The notes beneath the pieces are model-generated. The model did not search any database and was not told the DNA's origin. It saw only the letters and a program-made list of their open reading frames with translations. From assembly GCA_040880485.1 (NCBI GenBank), contig JBBDIJ010000014.1, positions 1 through 64,000 of the forward strand: a DNA stretch of 64,000 nucleotides. Reading direction: 5' to 3'. This document shows positions 26,265 through 35,054 of this stretch, piece after piece. Position numbers and translations under genes: made by a program. Numbering within the stretch: position 1 is the stretch's first letter; every line of letters begins with the position of its first letter. The stretch is from JBBDIJ01 sp040880485. GTDB lineage: Bacteria; Bacteroidota; Rhodothermia; Balneolales; Balneolaceae.

Positions 26265-27769
26265 TAGAGAATCTCGTTTTCCTCTTTTTCTACACCAAAA
26301 TGTACAGGTACCGGATATTTTCCGGTAAAACAAGCAGTGCAATAGTCATTATTGTGTCGGTTCGCCTCCTTCACGGCCTCTACCAGACCACCCGGTGACA
26401 GGTAGTGAAGGCTGTCTACACCGATCTCTTTAGCCATGGCTTCAAAATCCCGGTTAAACCGGTTTGCGATCAACTCTTCCGGATCAGGAAAATCCATGCC
26501 ATAGAAACAGGGGTGGGTGATCGGTGGAGAGCTCACCAGGAAATGGATCTCGGATGGGCCGGCGTCACGAATCATATCGACCAGATGCCGTGATGTAGTT
26601 CCACGTACAATTGAGTCGTCTACAATAATCACCTGCCTCCCCTCCAGGACCCCTTTCACCGTATTGAATTTGGTTCGGACCTTCGTCTCCCTGCTTTTCT
26701 GGCCCGGAGATATGAATGTCCTTCCCACATAGTGGTTCCGAATGAGTCCAATGTCATATTTGCAATCGAAACCCAGCTTCTGATTCTCGTGGGCATATCC
26801 CAGGGCAGCTGTATTACTGGAGTCAGGAACTGAAATAATAATGGGCCTGTACTCTCCGGTCTCCGGTTTTTGAATGATTTCGTTGAGAGGGAACTCTTTC
26901 GCAAGCTGTTTTCCGAGATTTCGACGAATTTTATCTACGTTCTCGCCAAAAATTTTACTGTCGGGACGGGAGAAGTAGACATATTCGAAAATACAGTGGC
27001 TGACACCGGTTCCCGGTTTTGCCTCCATTTGCCAGGAGCGGGGTTTGTTCTCCATTACGGCTTCGCGGTCGATCACCAGAACCTCACCGGGGTGCACATC
27101 CCGGATGTACTCTGCGCCAATAATATCGAACGCACAGGTTTCGCTGGCTACCACCCAGGAGTCGCCGACCATGCCGAGTGCCAGCGGCCGGAATCCATTG
27201 GGGTCCCGCACGGCAATCAGTTTGTCGTCCGTCAGAATGACCAGGCAGAAGGCTCCCTCAATTTTGGAGATCGCATCCAGAATCTGATCCATCTGATTCT
27301 CTTGCCTCGATTTGGATATCAGGTGGAGAATCAGTTCCGTATCGGATGTGCTCTGAAAAATAACGCCTTCGCGCGTAAACTTTTCACGGAGTTCCCTCGC
27401 ATTCGTGAGATTTCCATTGTGGCCGATCGCCAAATTTCCCTTGCTGTAGTGTACACGGAAGGGTTGTATGTTTGCCGGATTTTTTGACGAACCGGAAGTA
27501 GAGTACCGGTTGTGACCAATCGCAGAGCGTCCCTTCAGCGCCCGTTTGAAAATCTTGGGATCATCAAATACAGAGAGTACAAGCCCGAAATCCTTGTGGA
27601 CCGGCATCACATGTCGCCCTCTCTCATGATCATACAGGGTTGTGACGATTCCGGCCGATTCCTGACCGCGATGCTGCAGCGCATGCAGCCCGTAATAGGT
27701 GAGTAGTGCAGCATCAGGATGATCGAAAATCCCGAAAATGCCGCAGTAGTCGCGAGGTTTATCGGTCAT
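26264..27769 (-). CDS. purF: Amidophosphoribosyltransferase
   Basis: Commits PRPP to purine synthesis. The short propeptide is followed by the N-terminal nucleophile C9 in YCGIFGI. The PRPP loop IIVDDSIVRGTT is clear. The Bacillus-type iron-sulfur ligands appear to be all present: SHCIFEYVYF, THPCFYG and YCTACF, so this is likely the oxygen-sensitive Fe-S form with propeptide cleavage. Length 501 is normal. It is coupled to engB and divergent from the MauE-like gene. Confidence 0.97.
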   Translation of the reverse strand: MTDKPRDYCGIFGIFDHPDAALLTYYGLHALQHRGQESAGIVTTLYDHERGRHVMPVHKDFGLVLSVFDDPKIFKRALKGRSAIGHNRYSTSGSSKNPANIQPFRVHYSKGNLAIGHNGNLTNARELREKFTREGVIFQSTSDTELILHLISKSRQENQMDQILDAISKIEGAFCLVILTDDKLIAVRDPNGFRPLALGMVGDSWVVASETCAFDIIGAEYIRDVHPGEVLVIDREAVMENKPRSWQMEAKPGTGVSHCIFEYVYFSRPDSKIFGENVDKIRRNLGKQLAKEFPLNEIIQKPETGEYRPIIISVPDSSNTAALGYAHENQKLGFDCKYDIGLIRNHYVGRTFISPGQKSRETKVRTKFNTVKGVLEGRQVIIVDDSIVRGTTSRHLVDMIRDAGPSEIHFLVSSPPITHPCFYGMDFPDPEELIANRFNRDFEAMAKEIGVDSLHYLSPGGLVEAVKEANRHNNDYCTACFTGKYPVPVHFGVEKEENEIL

Positions 27770-27928
27770 GCTGTAGAGTAGTCTCTAATCAGAGAGTTCA
27801 AAGACTTTAAAGATACGGAAAAGACAGAGTCAATGTCAGGGGCATTTCAATACCCCAGTCCTCGGTATTTTAAAAGAGCAGCTGTTGTTCCGCTTCAGAT
27901 TATGGGGGGGAAGTGGTACATTGCAACG

Positions 27929-28405
27929 ATGGATAAAAACAGATGGGTAGATATCATTCAGTGGGCGTTTCGCATTGTGCTGGGGGCCATTCTCATCTTT
28001 GCCGGTGTCATGAAAATTCAGGACAACACGGCACTATTCGAAACGGTGGCTTACATCACCTGGTTTCCGGTCTGGCTCAGATGGTGGATTGTAGATCTGT
28101 TGCCATGGGTGGAGATCCTCATTGGTGCCCAGCTCTTTTACCCGAAGGCCGATCGGTTGAGCCTTCCTGTAGCTACTTCTATCTATTTTGTCTTTTTTCT
28201 TTTTGCCATCTATGGAACCGCGACCGGCATTGAAGGAGATTGCGGCTGTTTTGGTGAGATGGCAGCGAGTACTTTTGGCCCCGGAATGATAATCAGGAAC
28301 GGGATTTTTGTCGCCATGGCTACAGTTCTCTTTTATCGTCCCGGGGAAGTCGATGTTAGCAGTGATAGGCAAACCGAGCGTGAAAAAACCGGAGAAGTGG
28401 AATGA
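27929..28405 (+). CDS. MauE/DoxX-like four-helix membrane protein
   Basis: About 158 residues with four membrane helices: VLGAILIFAGVMKIQDN, WWIVDLLPWVEILIGA, IYFVFFLFAIYGTA and MIIRNGIFVAMATVLF. A DCGCFG motif follows the third helix, as in MauE-like proteins thought to handle disulfides or quinones at the membrane. The start at ATG 27929 fits the family; ATG 27902 or 27833 would add a non-hydrophobic leader. The stop overlaps the next gene by four bases (ATGA), so the two are made together. Confidence 0.8.
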   Translation: MDKNRWVDIIQWAFRIVLGAILIFAGVMKIQDNTALFETVAYITWFPVWLRWWIVDLLPWVEILIGAQLFYPKADRLSLPVATSIYFVFFLFAIYGTATGIEGDCGCFGEMAASTFGPGMIIRNGIFVAMATVLFYRPGEVDVSSDRQTEREKTGEVE

Positions 28406-29598
28406 AAAATAGCAAAATCGAAATATCGGGATGGAGTTTGTTAGCCGGAATTGGGGCTCCGGTTCTGATCGTCCTACTCCTGGTCTCCTGTTCGTCTGAG
28501 GTGGATTTGCAGCCACCACAGGAGTTCGCCGGATTGGAGAATCTGACGATCTATCCACTGGACAAGGAAGAGGTGAGTGAGGTTCAATTCGAACCCCTGG
28601 CCAGCTATGCGGGGGATGGAGGGAGCAGCGGTTTTCGGATTGCAGATATTGCTGTGGACTCGGATAGGAGGGTCTTTATTGCGAATTCAGAGATCAACAG
28701 AATCCATGTATTCAGCGAAGATGGGAGCCAGCTTGGATTATTGGGAAATGAAGGAAGCGGCCCCGGCCAGTTTCTTGCCATACGAAAAATGGATACGGAT
28801 GACGAAAACCTCTATGTGTATGATACAGGTTTGCTTGCGATGCAGGTGTTCAGGCTGGAGGATTATAGACTGACCGAGCGATTTAGCCTCTACCTGAATG
28901 TCGAGGAGGAAGAGGAGTTCAGTCAGATGCGCCCCAGTTCATTCCATTTGAGGAGCGATGGTTCATTTCTGGTACCTTTCACTCCACTCTTTACTGCCGA
29001 TAACCAGGATGATACCCTTCAGGCTCATTTCTACCCGATGAACAGGGATGGAGAGTTGATCTCCGTAAGTACATTTTCACACGAAATGGCTGAGTATCTG
29101 TTTGGCGAATATGAGGGAAACCCGGTGGCTATGCCCTCTCCTTACAGTGGGCGTTCTCTGCTCCGGGTCGGTAATGAGGATCAAATATTTGCAAACTGGA
29201 CAGAGGATCTGCTGGTTCGAGTCTACGATAGCAACGGACAGTACCTGCGGGCATTCTACCACCCTCTTCGGAAAGCGGCACTGGACAGTGAAGAGCTTCT
29301 GGAGCGTTTTCAGGCAGAGTGGCAGCGTTTTCTGATTCTCAGTTATGAAGCTCCTGCAATCTGGCCTGTGGTACAGGAGATGGTGATCGATGATCTGAAT
29401 CGTATCTGGATTGCGACCATTACCGACGAACCGACCGTTTATCAATGGTGGGTAATGGATGAGTATGGCGAACCCCTTGCAAACTTTGAGTGGCCGGTTA
29501 CGCGGATGGTTCGGGAAGTGTTTGGGGAAGATCTCTACGCTGAAGAGCGAATCGGGCCAAACGAGTCCATTGTAATCAGGTATCGAACGGAATTTTGA
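28402..29598 (+). CDS. 6-bladed beta-propeller lipoprotein
   Basis: A 398-residue protein with a lipoprotein signal (hydrophobic stretch VLIVLLLVS followed by lipobox cysteine C30). The body has NHL/6-bladed-propeller repeats: DIAVDSDRRVFIANSEINRIHVFSEDG, LGNEGSGPGQF, NLYVYDTGLLAMQVFRL, and later WIATITDEPTVYQWWVMDEYGE. Likely exported and anchored in a membrane, facing the periplasm or outside. Function unknown; coupling to a MauE-like protein suggests a joint role. A bidirectional terminator follows. Confidence 0.82.
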   Translation: MKNSKIEISGWSLLAGIGAPVLIVLLLVSCSSEVDLQPPQEFAGLENLTIYPLDKEEVSEVQFEPLASYAGDGGSSGFRIADIAVDSDRRVFIANSEINRIHVFSEDGSQLGLLGNEGSGPGQFLAIRKMDTDDENLYVYDTGLLAMQVFRLEDYRLTERFSLYLNVEEEEEFSQMRPSSFHLRSDGSFLVPFTPLFTADNQDDTLQAHFYPMNRDGELISVSTFSHEMAEYLFGEYEGNPVAMPSPYSGRSLLRVGNEDQIFANWTEDLLVRVYDSNGQYLRAFYHPLRKAALDSEELLERFQAEWQRFLILSYEAPAIWPVVQEMVIDDLNRIWIATITDEPTVYQWWVMDEYGEPLANFEWPVTRMVREVFGEDLYAEERIGPNESIVIRYRTEF

Positions 29599-29608
29599 GT
29601 AGCGTATG

Positions 29609-29647
29609 ATAAAAGGCCTCTCCGGATCTTCCGAAAAGGCCTTTTAT
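29609..29647. terminator. Bidirectional terminator
   Basis: Ten-base arms ATAAAAGGCC and GGCCTTTTAT enclose an AT/GC mixed loop. It can end the propeller gene (plus) and tRNA-Gly (minus), whose CCA end touches its last base. Confidence 0.7.
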
Positions 29648-29721
29648 GGAGCGGGAAACGGGAGTCGAACCCGCGACCCTCACCTTGGCAAGGTGATGCT
29701 CTACCTCTGAGCTATTCCCGC
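29647..29721 (-). tRNA. tRNA-Gly (GCC)
   Basis: The minus strand reads GCGGGAATAGCTC at the 5' end and closes with TTCCCGC-T-CCA. The anticodon loop TTGCCAA lies in a five-base CACCT/AGGTG stem, giving anticodon GCC. The T arm GCGGGTTCGACTCCCGT is canonical. CCA is encoded. Total 75 nt. Confidence 0.97.
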
Positions 29722-29881
29722 TTGTAGCTGCCAGCCCGTCTAACTCCGGAACCGATACAACTAACGGCCATCAAGAAATTCAATATACGACGAAGCCCTG
29801 CTGATTTTCAATTCAAATCTTGAATGGGCTTTCTGTCCGGTTCATGTCGAGTGTCCGACGAAGCGTTTCCTGAAGCCTGCA

Positions 29882-31159
29882 TTACGTTCGCAAGATCGTT
29901 TCGGAACGCTTTGGGCCGGTTGAAATGACCCGGAATGGAACCTTCAAAGCCTCTTCCAGCCAGGTGATATAGTCAATCGCCTCTGCAGGAAGATCCTCAA
30001 AACGGTCGATATTTCTGGTACTTCCCTTCCAGCCCGAAAATGATTTATAAATCGGTTTTACTGATTCCAGTGCATTGCAGTCAGCCGGAAAACGATCTGT
30101 TTTCTCGCCACCGATCTCATATCCGGTACAGACACGAATGGTATCGAATTCATCGAGTACATCCAGTTTTGTCAGCGTAAGTTCTGTAAGGCCATTGAGT
30201 TGAACCGCATAACGCAGGGCCACAAGGTCCAGCCATCCACAGCGTCTGGGCCGGCCGGTAGTTGCGCCAAATTCGGCGCCATTCTCCTGTAAACGTTCCC
30301 CTTCACTGTTGTGTAGTTCCGTGGGGAAAGGCCCGTTTCCAACCCTGGTTGTGTATGCCTTGACGATACCCATTACATCTGTAATGGCTACAGGTGGAAC
30401 GCCGCTTCCGATACAGGCTCCTCCGGCAGTAGGAGAGGAGGAAGTTACATAGGGGTACGTTCCGTGATCCACATCGAGAAGGCTTCCTTGTGCTCCCTCC
30501 AGCAGGATATTTTTACCAAGTGAAACGGCATCGTGCATTACATGCGTCGTATTGCAGATATATGGGGATACCCTTTCGATAGCCTGGCCTAACTCTCCCA
30601 GCATTTCATCTGTGTCAATCGGCCCCTCATCATAGATATGAATCAGTGCTTTGTTGATTTCCGTCAGATTCTGTTCCACTCTCTTTTTCAGCAAACCGGG
30701 ATACAGCAGGTCGCCCATTCGAATTCCGACTCTTGAAACCTTGCTCACATAGGCAGGTCCGATGCCACGGCCGGTGGTTCCGATCTTGTCATCACCGCGG
30801 TTTTTCTCCTTTACACGGTCCAGTAGCTTGTGGTACGGAAGGATGATGTGAGCCGACTCACTGATCATAAGACGATCATTAAAAGAGGTGCCCATCTTCT
30901 CTACCTCCTCAATCTCACTAACGAGTGCGGTCGGATCTACGACTACACCATTGCCAATGACACATCGGGCATCTCCGTTGAAAATGCCTGAAGGGATCAG
31001 ATGCAGGACAACCTCCCGGTCGTCAAATTTCAATGTGTGGCCAGCATTGGCTCCACCCTGATATCGAACAACGTAATCGGCCTCTTTGCTAAGCAGGTCG
31101 ACTACCTTCCCCTTCCCCTCGTCACCCCACTGGGCACCAATCACAATTCGTACAGCCAT
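29882..31159 (-). CDS. purA: Adenylosuccinate synthase
   Basis: Couples IMP and aspartate with GTP to give adenylosuccinate. Start segment VIGAQWGDEGKGKVVDLLS contains the GTP-binding loop and catalytic aspartate; NAGHTL holds the catalytic histidine; GTTGRGIGPAY, EGAQGSLLDVDHGTYPYVTSS and the arginine-rich TTGRPRRCGWLD segment are all conserved. The 425-residue length is usual. It is the last gene of the minus-strand block. Confidence 0.97.
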   Translation of the reverse strand: MAVRIVIGAQWGDEGKGKVVDLLSKEADYVVRYQGGANAGHTLKFDDREVVLHLIPSGIFNGDARCVIGNGVVVDPTALVSEIEEVEKMGTSFNDRLMISESAHIILPYHKLLDRVKEKNRGDDKIGTTGRGIGPAYVSKVSRVGIRMGDLLYPGLLKKRVEQNLTEINKALIHIYDEGPIDTDEMLGELGQAIERVSPYICNTTHVMHDAVSLGKNILLEGAQGSLLDVDHGTYPYVTSSSPTAGGACIGSGVPPVAITDVMGIVKAYTTRVGNGPFPTELHNSEGERLQENGAEFGATTGRPRRCGWLDLVALRYAVQLNGLTELTLTKLDVLDEFDTIRVCTGYEIGGEKTDRFPADCNALESVKPIYKSFSGWKGSTRNIDRFEDLPAEAIDYITWLEEALKVPFRVISTGPKRSETILRT

Positions 31160-31241
31160 TTCTTCTCCAGTCAGGAGGTGGTTAACTTACCTCTCATGCG
31201 GTTCGTTTCACCAATGATTACGCTCCCGGATTGTCGGTATT

Positions 31242-31601
31242 TTACTCCTTCTTATCCTGTTCCTGCTCGAACGAAGCGACCGCTTCGTCGAGTGATTTGT
31301 AGTGTTTGAAGACAGTAATCAGTTTGGTGATCACGAGAAGGCTCTCAATTTTATCTGTAGCATTGGCAATTCGGAGATCACCCCCGGCCTTTCTCGTCGT
31401 AGTGAGCGCGCCAATGAGCATTCCGAGGCCGGATGAGTTCATGAAGCCCACTTTGCTGAGATTCACAACTACGTTTTTCTTGCCCTCGTCGATCAATTCA
31501 TGCAGGGTTTCATTCAGTTTGACCGCATCGGGCCCTCCCATTACGTTTCCCTTGAATTCGATAACAACGCAGTTGTATCGTTCTGTGACTTTAAAACTCA
31601 T
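31242..31601 (-). CDS. STAS-domain anti-sigma factor antagonist
   Basis: A 119-residue SpoIIAA-type single STAS domain. The phosphorylatable serine lies in VGFMNSSGLGMLIGAL. Such proteins switch anti-sigma kinases by binding when unphosphorylated. No RsbW-type kinase or PP2C phosphatase is next to it, so its partner is elsewhere. The C-terminus is charged (EQEQDKKE). It sits between secF and purA. Confidence 0.9.
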   Translation of the reverse strand: MSFKVTERYNCVVIEFKGNVMGGPDAVKLNETLHELIDEGKKNVVVNLSKVGFMNSSGLGMLIGALTTTRKAGGDLRIANATDKIESLLVITKLITVFKHYKSLDEAVASFEQEQDKKE

Positions 31602-31716
31602 GATCTGTTCCGGTTAAGTGGTATTATTCGCTGGCTCTTCCGGCATCAGGCCGGAGTGAACCAGACGAACATGTTGAAAATCTCTCGTAATTCAAAACGT
31701 ATTGATGTCCATCCTG

Positions 31717-32634
31717 TCAGGAATTGACTCGGTTGGCCCGCCTCTCCAGTTCGACTACGAGAGCACTGGCGATAAACAGAGAGCTGTAGGTACCCAGTAT
31801 TACACCGATCACCAGCGCGAAGGAGAACCCTTTCAATACTTCGCCTCCAAAGATAAAGAGGACCAGCACTACAAACAAGGTAGTCACCGAAGTGATCACG
31901 GTACGGCTCAGTGTGTCGTTCAGGCTCTTATTTATCATCTTTTCGAACTCCATCGTCTTGAATACTATAGAGTTCTCTCTGACGCGGTCGAAAACAACCA
32001 CCGTATCGTTCAGGGAGTACCCGACGATGGTCAGAAAAGCGGCGATGATGGCCTGATTTATGGTTACATCAAAGGGGGCGAATTCGGCCAACAGGGTAAA
32101 CACCCCGAGAACTACAATCACATCGTGAAAGAGTGCAGCCACTGCTCCGGCAGAGTAGTACCACTTTTTGAACCGAATCAGAATGTAGATGAAGACCACG
32201 GCCAGCGCAAAGAATACCGAATTCATCGCTGCAATTCGCAAGTCATCAGCAAACCTGGGGCCTACGATATCGGTTTTGATGACGATATACGGATTGTCGG
32301 GGTAGGCTTCTGTGAGCGCTGTCTCGATCGTACTGCGAACGACCGTGATATCCCCTTCCGCATCGGTTCGAACCATGATGTCGGTGTCTGTACCGTAGAG
32401 GCGTACTTCGGGCTGTGCATCCAGCGGCTCTGTGAGCAGTAACCGTGTCTCAACCGGATCTACCGGCTGCTCAAACTGAAAAACATACTCCTTGCCACCA
32501 CTGAAGTCGATTCCATAATTCAGGCCCAGGCCGAAAATCGCGACAATGGATGCGAGCACAAGAACACCCGAAACAGCATAGGCGATCCTGTGTGCATCAA
32601 TAAAATTGAAATTAGGTGTCTCAAACCATCTCAT
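31717..32634 (-). CDS. secF: Protein translocase subunit SecF
   Basis: RND-like partner of SecD that uses the proton motive force to pull proteins out of the Sec channel. The 305 residues have six membrane helices, the periplasmic domain begins after LNYGIDFSGGKEYVF, and the DTVVVFDRVREN motif (SecF signature) lies in the fourth/fifth helix region. It is 39 bases after secD. Confidence 0.96.
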   Translation of the reverse strand: MRWFETPNFNFIDAHRIAYAVSGVLVLASIVAIFGLGLNYGIDFSGGKEYVFQFEQPVDPVETRLLLTEPLDAQPEVRLYGTDTDIMVRTDAEGDITVVRSTIETALTEAYPDNPYIVIKTDIVGPRFADDLRIAAMNSVFFALAVVFIYILIRFKKWYYSAGAVAALFHDVIVVLGVFTLLAEFAPFDVTINQAIIAAFLTIVGYSLNDTVVVFDRVRENSIVFKTMEFEKMINKSLNDTLSRTVITSVTTLFVVLVLFIFGGEVLKGFSFALVIGVILGTYSSLFIASALVVELERRANRVNS

Positions 32635-32673
32635 AGTCGTACCGTTCTATATATTCTGATTTCCTGTGTAATG

Positions 32674-34470
32674 TCAACCGAAACTGATTTCCGCTTTCTT
32701 CTCCTTTGTCAGGTAGTCTACCACAACCCGTGTGATGACAATGGCACTGAAGAGTGAAGCGGCTATACCCGCCATCAACGTAACTGCAAATCCTTTGATG
32801 GGCCCAATTCCGAAACTGTAGAGGATGATTCCCACAAAGAAGGTGGTCACATTGGCGTCAATAATGGCACTCATCGCATTAGAGTAGCCGTTATCGATGG
32901 CTGCACGCAATGTCTTGCCGGCTCGAAGTTCTTCTCGAATCCGGTCGAAGATGAGTACATTCGCATCCACCGCCATACCGATGGTCAGTACGATACCCGC
33001 TATCCCCGGCAGAGTGAGCGTCGCCTGAAACCCAGCCAAAATGCCGAGTATGAAGATAATATTGAGCAGTAGTGCCAGATCGGCGATCGCACCCCCCGCG
33101 TGGTAGTATAGAACCATGAAGAAAGCGACAGTCGCCAGGCCGAATAGGACCGAGTAGAAGCCGGCCTGGATCGATGCTTCTCCCAGAGTGGCTCCCACCG
33201 TTCGCTCCTCGATGATCTCAAGAGGAGCGGGCAGGGCACCCGAAAGGAGGATGTTTACAAGATCCTCCGCTTCATTCAGGTCGCCAAGACCGCTGATGGA
33301 GGAGCGCCCATTGGAAATTCTTGTTCGCACTACAGGATAGGAGTAGACGTAATTATCCAGTACGATGGCAACCGGTCGGTTAATATTCGCGCCGGTGATT
33401 CGGGCCCAGCGACGAGCCCCATCCGAGTTCATACTCATCGAAACTTCAGGGATATTGGTCTGTGGGTCGAACTGAACACTCGCTTCGGTAATAACATCTC
33501 CGGTCAGTTCGATCTGGCTTCGCACACCAATCAGTTCAAAGTATTCGATCCCGTTCTGCTGTGCATAGGGTTGTGCGCTCCAGAGGAGAGTGGTGTTTCT
33601 GGGAAGCATGTTCTGGAAATCTTCCCGTTCGATCACCCTGTTTACACTCGCTGTGTCGGCACCGGCTGCCATGCCAAAGACATAGCGGCTATCGGTGCTG
33701 GCAATAAGGTTCTCCAGCGGGTTGTTTTCAAGCTCCTCCGATTCTTCAGCAAGGTTCTCAAAATACTCCATGATACGCTGACGGGAGCCGTTGAGTTCAT
33801 CGGGGTCGGCGGAGAGCCGGAACTCCAGGCGGGCGGTTCCGCGAAGCAGGTTGCGAACTCTCTCCTCGTCATCCACACCGGGCATCTCCACAATAATCCG
33901 GTTCTCCCCCTGTCGCATGATGGCCGGTTCTGTAACTCCGAACCGGTCGACCCGGGTGCGGATAATCTCGATGGCACGTGTTACCGCCTCATCCTGCTGG
34001 GTCCGAAGATAATCGGCAACTTCACTGTTTGTCGAAGTCCGTGTGATATTTCCTGCTTCGGAACGATAGTAGCGGCTGAGCATGGCGTTGGCATCTCTGC
34101 TCTCGAATTCCGAAACCAGCTCATCCACCAGTTCGGTGCGCTCTTCGTAGGATCGTTCCGCCGCAATCAATACTATCTCTTCAAGCTCTTCATCGGCAAA
34201 ATCGCCGGCGAGCTCGATGAGAAGGCGGGGAATTCCCACTTCGAGGGTCACCTGCATTCCTCCCTGGAGATCCAGGCCCATGGAGAGGGAGCGTTCGTTC
34301 AGGCTTTGTAATTTTTCCCGGTTCTCTTCCAGGTACTGTACCCGCTCCGCTTCAGGCAGAGAGGCTATATACCTGTCCTCCAGAAGCAGTTGTAAGGTTG
34401 GGGCAAGGTACCAGATGGTCATCCCGAGAAAGAGAGCGATGCATCCGATTTTGAATCCGTTGGCTTTCAT
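32674..34470 (-). CDS. secD: Protein translocase subunit SecD
   Basis: Large periplasmic-loop subunit of the SecDF motor (598 residues). LGLDLQGGMQVTLEV is the first conserved segment; IIRTRVDRFGVTEPAI and VEMPGVDDEERVRNLLRGTARLEFR mark the P1 base; the membrane part shows IAGIVLTIGMAVDANVLIFDRIREELRAG with the catalytic aspartate region. First of the secD-secF pair. Confidence 0.97.
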   Translation of the reverse strand: MKANGFKIGCIALFLGMTIWYLAPTLQLLLEDRYIASLPEAERVQYLEENREKLQSLNERSLSMGLDLQGGMQVTLEVGIPRLLIELAGDFADEELEEIVLIAAERSYEERTELVDELVSEFESRDANAMLSRYYRSEAGNITRTSTNSEVADYLRTQQDEAVTRAIEIIRTRVDRFGVTEPAIMRQGENRIIVEMPGVDDEERVRNLLRGTARLEFRLSADPDELNGSRQRIMEYFENLAEESEELENNPLENLIASTDSRYVFGMAAGADTASVNRVIEREDFQNMLPRNTTLLWSAQPYAQQNGIEYFELIGVRSQIELTGDVITEASVQFDPQTNIPEVSMSMNSDGARRWARITGANINRPVAIVLDNYVYSYPVVRTRISNGRSSISGLGDLNEAEDLVNILLSGALPAPLEIIEERTVGATLGEASIQAGFYSVLFGLATVAFFMVLYYHAGGAIADLALLLNIIFILGILAGFQATLTLPGIAGIVLTIGMAVDANVLIFDRIREELRAGKTLRAAIDNGYSNAMSAIIDANVTTFFVGIILYSFGIGPIKGFAVTLMAGIAASLFSAIVITRVVVDYLTKEKKAEISFG

Positions 34471-34552
34471 GTAGAACTCATGTTTGATTTTAAAAAATAA
34501 AACAGGGTGAAAATGTGTGAAAAAAGTTTGGCCGGTTATTCAGAAGGCAGGT

Positions 34553-35017
34553 TCAGGGGGCGTTTATAGAGATGCCACTCAGAAATGGAACTCGTTCAAA
34601 ATCCCGGCCTGTCGCTTCTGCCGGGTTGGCGGCCTGTGTAAATTCTCTGGCCAGGTGGAGGGCTTGTGGGGTAGAATGAAGGCCGGATTGATCTCTTGAT
34701 ATCTTCTGGTGTGACCATACGGCCCCTTGTCGGGTTGCATCGGGCAGAACCGAATCGTTCCCGGCAGATTGCTGGTGGTGCAGGTTCCACTGCTGGAAGA
34801 GCCAGTGGCTTACGATTTCTCCTTCACTCTCTGCAGGGAGCTGCAGCAGCCGGTTTCGCAGCTCCTCGCCTCCCGATTCCATGCTCCGTTCCAGCCACTG
34901 TGTAAAGGCCGTCTTCTGGGCCTTGGCCGAGCAAGGCAACAGCAGATTTCCACCCAATCCCGCGATAAGCAGAAGGGCAGTGAATTTCCTCAATATGGTT
35001 TGTCGAAAGGAATTCAT
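34553..35017 (-). CDS. Small predicted secreted protein of unknown function
   Basis: A 154-residue protein. ATG at 35017 starts a clear signal peptide (RKFTALLLIAGLGGNLLLPCSAKAQ) with likely cleavage after AKA or AQ; a longer reading without that start runs into uvrA. The mature part is rich in Q, E and H (WLERSMESGGEEL, WLFQQWNLHHQQ) with no recognised domain. It lies between uvrA and secD on the same strand. Low-complexity character and lack of known family make this a weaker call. Confidence 0.55.
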   Translation of the reverse strand: MNSFRQTILRKFTALLLIAGLGGNLLLPCSAKAQKTAFTQWLERSMESGGEELRNRLLQLPAESEGEIVSHWLFQQWNLHHQQSAGNDSVLPDATRQGAVWSHQKISRDQSGLHSTPQALHLAREFTQAANPAEATGRDFERVPFLSGISINAP

Positions 35018-35054
35018 AAGTAGCCAAAATAGGGACAATAGATAAGGCTGGCAA

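Noticed and set aside
33571..34311. A 246-codon frame antisense to secD
   Set aside because: The secD reading in the same place is complete with all conserved segments; the antisense protein shows no domain.
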